64,000 bases of DNA. Source: Marsupella aquatica (taxonomy: Eukaryota > Marchantiophyta). The stretch spans positions 31,434,001 through 31,498,000 of the forward strand of contig OZ316891.1 in the NCBI GenBank assembly GCA_973895155.1. Reading direction: 5' to 3'. Below are positions 1 through 10,964 of the stretch, piece after piece. Numbering within the stretch: the first letter of the stretch is position 1; each line of letters starts with the position of its first letter. The notes under the pieces were generated by a model. It was not told the origin of the DNA and searched no databases. It saw only the letters and a list, made by a program, of their open reading frames with translations. The translations under genes were made by a program, and so were the position numbers.

Positions 1-1214
1 GAGGTATTCGGTCGTTCCCTTACAGGGAAAATAATCCAACCAAATCGTTCACAGAAGACTTTATTTTCCCAACGCCTTACTCAGTGTGACTAACTTTAAA
101 ATCTGTTTTCCCATACGGTGAAAACGTTCAACCAAATCACAAAACTAAATAAGTTCTCAACTTTTAACCAAGTCACTCGCGAAAGATTTTCTTCTCCTGA
201 GGGTTCAGTGTGCCAAATCTGTTTTCCCATACTGGTGCAGGGAGAGGACTCCTGCATATATCTCGATGCCCAAACCTATGAGTTGCCCATAAGATTAGGA
301 TTTCTTCGACTTCTACATGACTAGGCGTTTGATAACATTCTGTGAGTTGTCAGCAACCAAAGTTTGGCCAGGGACCTAGAAATCTGTGTGATTGTCCTGT
401 AGGAAAGAATTTCCTTGAAACCTGTAGGAAAGAATTTCAAACTCTGTATAAATTTTACTTTAGTGTGGATTCTGAGTTAACTCTACACCTTTTTTGAAAA
501 AGTTCATCATAATATTGACTCCCAAAATCTACAGTATATCATTTTAGTTTTTCAAAGAAATGGGGATGATTGTGCAAGAGATTTACAAGAGCTCTTGGTT
601 CTTTTTGTTCTATCTAGATTAAATCTAGACCTTATAATGAAAGGAAATTGTTGCAGTTGGCTTTTCAAGGACCCATTCAGGTATGATGTTTACCAATACT
701 ACATGGCAAGCAGTGGGCCCAAGTAAATGTTGATGGGTAGTGCATATTTTGTCCATAAAGTGGGCCAAACCAGGGTTTCCTTTGGTATTTGGGCAGGTAA
801 CACTTTTGGCAAGATGAGATGCCTCTGCTGAGCAAAAGTTTTGTACTGTCGTGTTATGACTAGAGATCTATAGTATGGTGATTACTAAAACTTTTTAAAA
901 CCCTTTTTGTATCATTTGCAAGCCACTTCACCTGGTAGCAAATGTGCAAAAATGTGCACAAAACATAAATGAAACTGGTCCTAACATTTCCAAACTTTGG
1001 CTTCATTAGAGAGATTTACATTTATTAAACTTCATTTCAAAACATTTATGGTGTACAGGTTTGCATTTATTTACCATCCTTTCAGAATATTTTTGGTGTA
1101 GAGTGTATTCTAGAACAAGAAATGACTCTTCCAATTTGCTTGGGTGAAAAAAAGTCACAACTTGTAAAACCATCTTTAGCTCCATATATAGCTCTAGAGA
1201 ACCTTTGCCCAAAC
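1..1214. other. Intergenic, AT-rich, no gene recognised
   Basis: No convincing coding exon is visible. An 18-20 bp motif (AAATCTGTTTTCCCATAC) occurs at about 100 and again near 217, within two loosely similar segments about 118 bp apart, so a decayed tandem duplication is likely. Short open frames here have no recognisable domain. Confidence 0.5.
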
Positions 1215-1515
1215 TGTTAGGATTTACTCTTAGGTCTAGAGTTACAATTGTACTGTAGTTAAGGTTAACCTTAGTCACAGACTTGATTAAGTTAGTCATG
1301 TTATGCACACTCTATACCCAAGCAGTGTTTGCTTGGAGAGTGGGAACTCAAGTTCATTGTTTGGTATGACCGGTCGGCCGAGAGTGCAGTAAAGCTCTTG
1401 TATGTTCCCATGGACGTAGCCTCATGTGGCGGTGAACCACGTATCTCTCTGTGTCGACTCTTGTGCGTTGGATGGTTCATGGACTTGTCGTTGCGATTGT
1501 CGTCTATGCTCAACA
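1215..1515 (+). repeat. LTR-like repeat, copy A (possible solo LTR)
   Basis: This segment begins TGTTAGG and ends CTCAACA, the TG...CA ends of a Copia-type LTR. Its layout parallels the LTRs of the large Copia element at 28.4-39.6 kb, including TGTTAGG at the start and a GTGAACCACGTA-like block, but it is a different family. A second diverged copy lies at 2242-2587. The 5-bp flanks are CAAAC on the left and CTAAC on the right, which would be a target duplication with one mismatch. No primer-binding site follows it. Confidence 0.6.
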
Positions 1516-1973
1516 CTAACCCCCTCTCCCAACTAATAGGGCATCTCAAAGCTTGGTCATTAGAGAAAGTTATGGGACCTAGTTACAGAATTTTTAAAAT
1601 GGGGGGGAGGTAACATTGACCCGCCCCATAAGGCAGGAGTTTCGACTTCACCTGTCTCATACCATATATTATTTTTTCCTCAATTCTTGATCAGCCGCCG
1701 TCTCAAATGCAGTAGCGATCACCACGTCAGGAGCAAATCCCCCGTGTCTTCAGTCGCAGCTTCCTAGAGTTCTGGAGTCCTGAATTTCCGGATTTTCAGA
1801 TTTCCGCCTAAAGTTGCGAGAAAGTTATGGGTTAAGTGTTGAGCTCGCGGGTTTTTTCCTTACGGTGGCTGAAGATCAACTCCCATAACTTTTACTGGAG
1901 CTTCCATAATACTTAAGTTATGGGAGTGCCTTTATCTTGTTACAACTTTGTACTAACTTGTCCTCCAAATTAG

Positions 1974-2234
1974 CCAATATTGCTAAGCCCCCAAAACAAA
2001 ATTAATTATCAACATGTACCCCATTTTGTATTTGGGTTAAAATTAACTTGTATACAGGTTCCCATTGCCATGTGGCAAATTGCTACTCGATAGCCTGAGC
2101 CCACCGCGACACCCCTTGGCCCCCCTTCCCCCACTTGGCTACGGGAACCCATATACGAGTTAATTTTAACCCAAATACAAATGAAGTACAGGTTGATAAT
2201 TAATTTTATTTGGGGACATGCTAATAATATTGGG
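1974..2234. mobile_element. Foldback MITE with ~90-bp terminal inverted repeats
   Basis: The arms at about 1974-2063 and 2143-2233 are inverted copies of each other with few differences. Both include the blocks AATTAATTATCAAC and TTTGGGTTAAAATTAACT (in reverse complement on the right). The loop is C-rich. Both ends read CCAATATT-type, and TAG stands on each side, a possible 3-bp target duplication. There is no coding capacity. The structure fits a non-autonomous DNA transposon, but I cannot assign the superfamily. Confidence 0.7.
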
Positions 2235-2241
2235 TAGTTTA

Positions 2242-2587
2242 TGTTTTGGATTTACTTTTAGGTCTAGAGTTACAAGTGTACCGTAGTTAAGGCTAACCTT
2301 AGTCGCAGACTTGGTTAGGTTAGTCATGCCGTGCACACTCTATAACCAAGCAATGTTTGCTTGGAGAGTGGGGACTTAGGTTTATTGTTATGTAACTAAT
2401 TGAGAGATAAAGAGAGCTTGCGCTATGGATGTTTGGTATGGTAGGTCGGCTTAGAGTGCAGTAAAGCTCATGTGTATTCCCGTGAATGTAACCACATGAG
2501 GAGGTGAATCACGTATCTATCTGTGTCAACCCTTGTGTGTTGAAGGATTCATGGGCTTGTCGTTGCGATTGTCGTCTATGCTCAACA
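2242..2587 (+). repeat. LTR-like repeat, copy B
   Basis: This is a direct-orientation relative of 1215-1515, sharing long blocks such as GGTCTAGAGTTACAA, GGAGAGTGGG and GTCGTTGCGATTGTCGTC and ending with the same CTCAACA. It carries about 43 bp that copy A lacks. It starts a few bases after the foldback MITE. Copies A and B could be two solo LTRs or the terminal repeats of a miniature (TRIM-type) element. Confidence 0.55.
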
Positions 2588-2697
2588 ATTTAGAGGCGAC
2601 CGAACATGCCTGAAGGAAACTCAACAATTTAGGGGCGACCGAACTTGCCTGAAGGAAGCTCAACAATTTAGGGGCGACCGAACGTGCCTGAAGGAAA
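2581..2697. repeat. 39-bp tandem repeat, three units
   Basis: Three consecutive 39-bp units start at 2581, 2620 and 2659. Each opens CTCAACAATTTAG and ends TGCCTGAAGGAA plus a purine, with only a few substitutions. The first seven bases of unit 1 are the last bases of LTR-like copy B, so the array grew from the element edge. Confidence 0.85.
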
Positions 2698-3620
2698 CAG
2701 AGAATAAAAAGGAGCAAAATAGGGGGGGTTTAAGGGCTTTATGCTCATGCTCATGTGCATCGAGAGCTTGCACCGCAAAGACTAGATCGAGCTGCCAGCA
2801 CATGAAGCGACGGCGTTAATCGAGCTACCGGGCAAGGAGGCGAGGCGACCAGCTCCCAGGCGTCGAAGGCGAAAGATACACTTCCTGTAGCTGCGCAAGC
2901 TCTCGTAGAAATAGTGACATAATCGTAAGGCTACAAATTTGCTATGCTCCGCTTTTACCTACGGAGGTCTTCACCCAATTGTTCAAGAATTTCCACCAAC
3001 TCCCCACACGTTTGAAGCAGAGAGAAGAATTTTCCGAGGCTCTCGTGGATAAGCTTCGGTCTGAGGCATCCTTGTGCATTTGTCACCGCCCAGAGGAGGA
3101 TTTCAAAGTGTTCTTAATGGAGTGGACGATTGCAGAAATTTGATTTCAAATAAATGGTCCGTTTCAATCGTGGCTTGCTGTTCTTGTTTTCGTCCAGGGC
3201 TTCTCTTTTATTGACTTGAGATGAGGGAATCTTGTGCCTGCAAATGCATGTAAATGATCGGTAAGCGTACTGCTTGGTTAGTTTCTGAGGTTGGGAAGTA
3301 CAGACTCTTTCTTTGCATCTTTGAACGCATAGCAACATATAATTTAGAGTTTAGTAAGACTGAGGTCTTCGCATGAGTTCATTTGATTTTCAATGATGGA
3401 AATCAGTGATGGACGTTACGTTCAGATTTCAAAGGACTGTAGAATACTTCTGAATCCTGATGTCTGTTCGGAATGTGCGCGGGCTTTTCTCGGCTCATCT
3501 CTCTTTGCCCACAGGATCTTTGCCAACGAACGGTCGATCCTTCTGCCTCACTGTTCTAACAAGCGACCTTATAAGCTCTGACCCTCTCTTGGGAGGAGGC
3601 TTGGATCCCAACTGTCAATC
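2698..3620. other. Upstream interval of TRM112
   Basis: No recognisable gene. The interval presumably holds the promoter and 5' UTR of the + strand TRM112 gene. I see no unambiguous TATA box or other core element. Confidence 0.4.
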
Positions 3621-4754
3621 ATGCGGCTATTGACGCATAACATGCTCTCGTGCAACATCAAGGGAGTGACGAAGGGATTTCCTCTGGGTATCGAGGCGCA
3701 GAAGTTGGAGACGAAGGATGCCGATTTCAATCCAGACTTTCTTCGTAACATGTTTACCAAGCTCGACTGGAAGGCTTTTCATGATGCGGCTCTTTCTGTA
3801 TTTACCAGACCCTTTCCCCATTGGTGTCTTCTTGTCATGTATTGATCAGCTTTTTGGTCTACAACCAGCAAGTTCATTCGACGGGCCTTGATGTCTGTCG
3901 TAGTTTGTTTCCACTACTGGCTTAGGTCTAATGGCCCACTTTAGAATTGCGTTCGAGATGTGTCTAGGTTAGTGGTTTACGGCGAAAATGTAGCTAAACT
4001 ACAGTAGATCTTGTTTAATTATTCTTATTGCTTAGTCACACTTCCTTTGATCGCATGAGAGGCAAACTCTTTCCTCCTCATTGGCAACTTGAGAAGACGG
4101 GGACATTTCCTGCACGTGCACACAGAAAAACAATCTTGTGTCAAGTGCGGCGGATTGATTTGACTGAGTGAATCTTTTCATTTCTGGTATAGGTTGGCGT
4201 GAAGGACATTCCAGAGCAGGTTGAACCAGCGATTCTAGAGGATATGGACTTTCTTCAGAAATTTCATCACGCGCTACTTGAGGTATGTCCGGAGCAGGAT
4301 GTCAGCTTTGTGAGTCTCACATGTCCCGAGAATGTGATCTTTTGCCAACTAAGTGTTAGCCTTGTCTGTATGTGCCATGCCTTCTTATCTGGCTTGAGAG
4401 AATATATCATACATATGCTCCAGTTGCCGGGTTCACACCCCGACTGTAGATATCTAGAACCATACCATATGTATGATACATCCAGAGATCTCCTTTGCCT
4501 TTATTAGAAATGTTATTTGATTGCAATGGTCCTCATTGTAAACAAAACCGGGTGTACCGCAGCACCGTTGAGCTTGTCATCCTTTACAGTGAGTGTAGTC
4601 TAGGTCATCGTTCCATCCATTTTGCTGATAAGTAAGACGGCTACCTCTGTAGGTGCATTTGGAGGAGGGAGCTTTGATATGTCCAGAGACTGGCCGCAGA
4701 TTCCCAGTTACAAAAGGGGTACCAAACATGCTGCTACATGAGGACGAAGTTTAA
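3621..4754 (+). CDS. TRM112: TRM112-like multifunctional methyltransferase activator
   Basis: TRM112 is a small zinc-binding activator that stabilises several SAM-dependent methyltransferases acting on tRNA, 18S rRNA and the release factor eRF1. Three exons, 3621-3797, 4193-4282 and 4653-4754, join in phase 0 at GT-AG introns to give 122 aa, close to the usual length. The start [12 protein letters not shown] is the family N-terminus. [10 protein letters not shown] lies near residues 34-43 and [11 protein letters not shown] spans the end of exon 2. The C-terminal exon carries [10 protein letters not shown] and ends NMLLHEDEV, both family hallmarks. The single-exon open frame that reads through the first intron (to 3845) is an artefact. 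It is transcribed toward the MenA gene, convergently. The family call is very secure. Confidence 0.95.
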
Positions 4755-6876
4755 GAGGCTATTAGGGCTTCGTCTTTAATCCACTGTAGATCTTAATTTT
4801 GGTCGTCGCCAGTGAGGTGTGGCTGGATGCTTGCAGCAGAGGAACTCCGCTTCTCGACACACGTTGTGAAGGACGCATCTTTCAAGGGTTTAGGGGTTTA
4901 ACTGTTTTAATGGAAATTAGAAAACCTCCTGGTTTGCTGAATGATTTCCTGTATGATTAATCCTAAGGCATTGTCACTTTGGTCTACAATCCATTTTGAA
5001 TGAACAATTGGCTGATTCATGTATCAAAACCTACTAGCCTGAGTCCCATAGAAGCGCTCCTCGGAAAACAGGCATATTCGTGTGCCCCTTCCCTTCAGGC
5101 TGATATCCCTCGTGTCGGAAAACAATCGTGTTGCCACCTCCATTAGGTTAATTGTAGCAACATAGAGAAACTTTCTACGACTTGGGCACCGAAGGCTTAT
5201 GGTCTGACATTAGATTTCACTTTATTGGGGATCACATCATTTCTGACGAGTGAATCTGTAGAATACGATGGTTGCTGCAGTGTCGCTTTGACCCGTACTT
5301 TTGGTCTGACTCGTCAATTTAATAAATTTCATGGGTGCACACACCCACACTTCAGCCTACAGTTGTGATGGCTGGAACCTGCGATATGACTTTTCGAACT
5401 ACCAAGCCAGTCACCGCATTCGACTCAAAATGAAATCCTCTTTCGGGGGCCCCAACTACGTTTCATTAAAATAGTTCACAGCAAAGGCTCCCTGAGATCT
5501 CCCGATCGAAACTAACTTCCTGGCGATCTCACTTTCTGGACACTTCTCAAATGTTTACACAAAGCCACTTGCCCTATTCAGTACGTACTCTGCGTTCTTT
5601 ACATGTTTTCGTCCTATCAGTAGGTACTATGTGCAATCTGGCTGGGTCCCTTTCTCTCCGTCATCCACAACCTGGCCTCGTTTTCTCTTGAATGCATCTG
5701 TTACAAAGTAGGTTTGAAATTCAATTTTCCAGTGAGTATAGATGAAATTCAAGTTACGTTTTAACAATTTAATTTCTCGTTGCAATCTTTTCCTGAAACA
5801 GTGCATTGGGGTGCCCAAATTGGTGCTCACTAAAGACTGCATACTGGTAAATTGATCAAACTCCTAACCATAACTTTTCTCGGTGCGGTCTCTTCAATCT
5901 TACTTATCACTTAGCAGCATCTTCTTAGACTTTCTAGACACGCTATTGGTATTGTGCGTCATTTGTTGGAGATTCATATCTTAAGATCGCGACTATAAAG
6001 TTTCCATAAGTCGGGATTGACTTCATTGCAAACTTTAATTTCTGGCATAACAACGTGCCAGTGCAATCTTTCATCACATGACTGGCCCCAGCTGCTAAAT
6101 CGGATCGTAATCTTTCCCAATCCGATTTTCCCTAGTAGATCGACTTGCTTCAGAACTACATTGTGTTCTCCCAGGCTTTGCTTTGAACAACCTTCACGAT
6201 CTGTCAGAACCTCGCCGGGGGTCCTTATTTTCACAATTTTCAAACCACAGTCAACTAAAGAAGATCGACGAGAGCAATTGCCGGGAGATTTCACGCACCG
6301 TGCAAATAGGGTTAAAAAGGAGACCACTTGGTCTATCTATGTCCACAGGTTGGCTTTCACTTGTCCAGTTCCTTGCTAAACTAACATAGGGATTTCTATA
6401 AGTCGAATCTTCTGTGCAGAACATATAGAAGATACTGCGAGAGTACAGTGATAATAGTATAATGCTCGATTCCTTTACTCTGGTGATATATTTTTCTTCC
6501 TGGAATCTTTGACCAACAGACTCCAATGGCAGGCAGGACTTCTACAGCTCTTGGAAGAGACACTGTTTGGTTGATTTCGGGGATGACTGCCGGTACCTAT
6601 GGGTTCGCCCCTCTCCTTAACGTGTCCATGAAAGGTTCATGTTGCACATAAACAGAGATATCTGCTTTACTTGACTGCTTGCCTGAATAGGGGACAGTAA
6701 CCGCGGATGTATATCTTGACCTCCTGTAGTACACGCCTAGGAGGATGGGAACAGTAACTGACCTCTTCGTGCTCAAATGTCTTGGTACGAGAGATAACTG
6801 TCTCCACCAGTTTGATATGATTTGACATGCTGCGGGAAAGGCTCCGCAAAATTGGGTCCAGATATGGAAATCATTC
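4755..6876. other. Intergenic between convergent TRM112 and MenA
   Basis: The interval must contain both 3' UTRs. Open frames of 70-120 codons occur on both strands at 5.6-6.9 kb, but they overlap one another and show no known motif or splice structure, so I do not call a gene. Confidence 0.45.
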
Positions 6877-9800
6877 TCACCAAACTGCAAGAAACTTTAG
6901 TCGAGACGCTAAGCAGAAGCCCAAAACCAACGCAACACCGAAGGCCACATGCAGCCTCACGGCATAATACTTGGCCATGAAAATTAATTGCTTGTTCTGA
7001 AAGACAAGGAAAAAATTGGGTTAAACCATCTCGCTGGTCTTCTACTCTAGACACAAAGATGACAGTGGGTTGCCAACAGCTCCTCGTAATGAGAGTTTTG
7101 AGAACAAGTCAGTTTTAGTTTGAATCACCTAAAGCCCAGTCTGCAATGCCTCAAAGGTGGCTTCACTACCCTTAACTAAGGACGTGGAAGAAACAGCGAG
7201 TGAATACAAAAGCATACCGAATGGTTGTCTTTGATGAAATTCAGTACCAACTTCCCAATTGGCAATGTCACCAGTGAAAATATCTGCATCAACGAAAGCC
7301 ATAAGGAAACCAAAAGTCTTTGGGCAATGTCGGCTAGGGATGTACCCAGTTTAATTTGAGAGCCTGTCCAGCTTTGATCCTTACGAGGGGAACGTGCTCA
7401 CGGCTGAAGGTCTCGGTCACTAAGGAGAGACACTTCTCCTAAGGTATGATGGAAAACAAACAAAAAACAAGGCTACCTTATCGTAAGATCGTGCATTCGA
7501 AACCATGGGATATAACTCTTTGGCGTGTCGCAAATACTACGGACACATTCAACGGCTTCTATAAAGACAGTTACTTACCGCACAAGAGGGGGGTATAGCT
7601 TTTACTGCTGTCAGTATTGCTAGTAACAAGTACAACGCTGTAACAGCAGCTTGCACCACCTTTGATCCATTTGCGGTGCCCATTCTCACCTGCGCACACC
7701 TTAGTGCATGTGTTAAGTAACCCACTACAAAATAACTCAGTATTTACAACTCATTCTCAATTTCATGACAGCAAGAGAAATGGTAATTGCCACACTTGAT
7801 TTATTGTAGCCCGAGTCCATAGCTTGGGTGAAGAAAGGGACAAGACAAGTACCAGTGGCGACATTTTTCCAGCCGCAGTGTCCCCCTCAATCTGGGTAAA
7901 TGATGGCGAGCAAACATTAATTATATCAAGTCCAAAAATGACGGTTAAAAAGGCATTGTTGCTGATTAACACTTGTCTAAATAATTCCTCTAAGGTTTGC
8001 TCTTCCTCCTTTTCCGACTATCGGGTTTTTCTCATATGTGCTCGAACATGCCAGGTCTGATTTGAGGGGGCCGTTTCTTGCAATCTTTCATTTGTCATCT
8101 ATCCATGCTGCTCGAAGGAAAGCAATAAGTACCTGATGGAAGTGACTGCAGAAGAGAATGAGAGAGGTGGTAATTCCCACAAGTACAGCCGCTCCAAGAA
8201 TAGAGAGCGTCACTGGGAGCCCCACTGTCGCACTAATATAATCCAGCGAGAGAAAGGTTATACGAAGGAAGACCCTTGGTGATACTCACTCAGAACAAGA
8301 AGAAATGCGAACAATGATGCGATAGGACATTCATAAAGGATGAACGTAAGATATTCTATGTAGAAGGTTGAAATTATACGAAAGTTGAGGGTCGCTCTAG
8401 AGTATCGTATTCCACACCACAGTTACAAAACTTCATGAAGGACATGTGTGAATTCAAGCACCTTGGTTGTCCTTGGCTCAAATAGAAGGCAGTAGTTGCA
8501 AGAGGTCCAGATGCCAAGAAGCACAAAGGCTCTCCCAATCCTTTGTAACTAAGCCGAAATGGAGGACACTGCAACAAAACCCGAAAGAGAATACGATACG
8601 TGAAATCACTTACGGAGGCGACCGAGTCCGGCCCGCAACATCATTCCCTCCGTCTGACAGCCACAATGTAGATTGAACTTATGTCATTCGAACTCACACA
8701 AATATAACCTACCGCCTAAGTGAGAACCTGATAGATGTAGCCGCACCCAATTGCTGCTGCCAACAACACTGCGACACGCATATCACTTGCTCGACTCGCA
8801 CCAAAGACAAGGCCTGTAAATCCGACGAGAAGACAACCAAAAGCTGCCCAAAGTACACCCTTCTGACTGCACAAGGAATAGCCACGCAAATCCTCAGTGA
8901 GTTGGGTGGACAGCTGAAGGTAGTCTCTCAAAAAGATGGAGCTATGCTGTGGGTGAACTCAAATTTCTCAGCCCAGGTAATATTTCAACGGTTACCAAGC
9001 GTCTGTATGACGAGCCTTGCCACCGCTCGAAATCTAGCCAGTTTCTATCACTACTTCATTCCTTCCAGAGACATTCGCATTATGCTATACCTGCCAGTTA
9101 TATTAACAACCGACTCCCTCTTACTTTGATCGACCCCCGTCTCCGAATCGTACGCATCGTTGCTGCATCGAATGAAAGGAAGGAGTTAGTTGGTAGCACG
9201 ACATAATGATCGGGACATATGACCAAAAATATTCGATACTGCACTTTATCATCCGCTTGAAGAGTGTCCGCACCTCAGATTGAGCCAAGTGATGATAAGG
9301 ATAGAAGACCAGAACATGAGCCAGTATCGACTAGCGTTAAAAGCTCCAGTCTGCCAGAATGCCACTGCTCCTCCCACCTAGTCAATGATGGCAAACGGGA
9401 TTATTACTTCAGATGATTAGGAGTCGAGCCTGTGCGGAAACATTCGTGAAATTAACACATTTCCACAATTCATTCTGTTTTGCCTAAGAGAAGCAATCAA
9501 ATTTGATATTTTTGGAAGTGCAAAATAAAAATTGAGAATGTAATCTACACCGTGACGGTCGACTTCCTAAGGAGCCGCAAGGGCCACTGAGAAGCCAGAA
9601 TAGTAGCATTTGGCTAAACCTTGTTCCCGACATGCCAGATAGAATTGCTCATTTGAATTGCTGGACAATTGTTTCGACACATATTAAGAACACGGATGCA
9701 TTGTAGTCACAAATGAGATCAAGACCCATCATATTGGTCCAACTGAAGCTGAGAAAGGTCCGAGCGCTTACCGACAAAGGGATGATGGCCACAGAATATA

Positions 9801-10276
9801 AAGGAAGCTTGGCGGCACGCCATAGCAGCTGTCCTCTGCTTAGGTCCTCCACGGCCTCCTCCGGAATTTGTAATGAAACAGTGCTCAGGTCTGATCCTGC
9901 ATCAGATGCTGCAATCCTCCGTTCCCGCTCAACAAGCAGTCGCAATGCATTTCCCCTGCTCACAATCATTCCTCCGAAACATCGAACCAGGACGGCTAAA
10001 TTTGAGCATACTAAATGCAGAGGGGGCAGGCACTCCTAGAGAGGAACAGGGCAAGGTCCAGGGAACATACGTGCCGTAAGCAGGGAAGCTATGGCCTGGG
10101 AGCCACTCCCCCTTCCTGACCTTGATCTTGAGGCCCTGGTTCGACAATGCTGGAGCTACAGCTGAGACGTTCACGTTCCTGGCAAGGAAAAAGCACTTCG
10201 AGCCGGTGAGGAACGCAGGCTTGCAGAGAGCTCTGGAGGAGCTGGACACCGCCAACATTGTCGCAGTGGACGCCAT
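6877..10276 (-). CDS. ABC4: 2-carboxy-1,4-naphthoquinone phytyltransferase (MenA/ABC4), chloroplast
   Basis: This enzyme prenylates dihydroxynaphthoate in the plastid during phylloquinone (vitamin K1) synthesis, needed for photosystem I. Eleven exons on the minus strand all fit GT-AG sites and phase: 10276-10071, 9955-9772, 9377-9274, 9162-9091, 8866-8728, 8568-8462, 8232-8133, 7891-7853, 7689-7579, 7283-7218 and 6996-6877. Together they give 415 aa, slightly longer than the roughly 380-390 aa plant homologues. The N-terminus is Ser/Ala-rich like a transit peptide. Diagnostic segments are LLWRAAKLPLYSVA, ILIITWLNLSND followed by the acidic UbiA-type motif NDAYDSETGVD, CPPFRLSYKGLGEPLCF, GKMSPLVRMGT and FMAKYYAVRLH. 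Several hydrophobic helices fit a UbiA membrane prenyltransferase. A LINE sits just upstream of the start codon and may have displaced its promoter. Confidence 0.95.
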
Positions 10277-10503
10277 CGTTGCTTCCTTCTATCGCGAGAG
10301 CGTAACTCGCTCACTCGATTGCTTCAAATCTGTCTTACTCATTCCTGTCGGATCTACCCACAATGCAATCCTACAATGTAATCCACTAATGCAATGCAGT
10401 CCACAATCGAATGATGTACAGCTGATGACACCTTCGCTTCCTCGAGAAAGACAAATGACGGCCCGTGACGAAGCAGCATTCATGGGATCTCCCGTGTATC
10501 ATG
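10277..10503 (-). promoter_or_regulatory. Remaining proximal upstream region of MenA
   Basis: Only 227 bp of ancestral upstream sequence separates the MenA start codon from the LINE target duplication at 10504. The 5' UTR and any core promoter must lie here or inside the LINE. I see no clear TATA box. Confidence 0.4.
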
Positions 10504-10519
10504 TGTATCCTTTCGTGTT
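10504..10519. repeat. LINE target-site duplication, 3' side copy
   Basis: The 16-bp sequence TGTATCCTTTCGTGTT is identical to 17481-17496. It abuts a run of T on the plus strand, which is the poly(A) tail of the minus-strand LINE. Confidence 0.93.
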
Positions 10520-10964
10520 TTTTTTGCCTCGAAAAACTAAAAGAATTCCATTCAATCAGCATACAGAGGGGCGGAGTTCCAGAAGGAGCGCCAACCCAGG
10601 TGGACCGAAGGTCGAAAGTGCCGGGACCGGTGAAGCCGGAACCAGGTAAGAAGCATGCCATTGGGCCACCCAAACAAGCTATTTGGAGACTACACAGGAG
10701 CAGCACACTCCCAAAGACCGGCCAGTGATGAAGGACCGGCGGGGTCCCAAAGAGTGGTTCCGTGATAAGAAAGAATCTATCAGTCTAAAGTAGTACAGCC
10801 TCTAAACCTGCAGACTAGAGGACATCATGGTGGCCGTGGTGGGACTGGTTGAACTTGGAGAATCTCTTCGTGAATTTGCCAGAGTCCATTTCAAGAACCA
10901 TAATCCATTGCCAACTCATGCTGAGCTTCCCCGTGATTTGATCTTCCCATTTTGAATCTTGGTT

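Noticed and set aside
2581-2697. CRISPR-like regularly spaced repeats
   Set aside because: The 39-bp units are directly adjacent with no unique spacers, in a plant nuclear setting; this is a minisatellite.
6017-6379. 120-codon frame between TRM112 and MenA
   Set aside because: Overlaps an equally long frame on the other strand (5974-6327); neither has a domain or splice partners.
10122-10649. 175-codon plus-strand open frame
   Set aside because: It is antisense to MenA exon 1, whose minus-strand reading has a plastid-like N-terminus and correct splice phase, and it then runs into the LINE 3' UTR.
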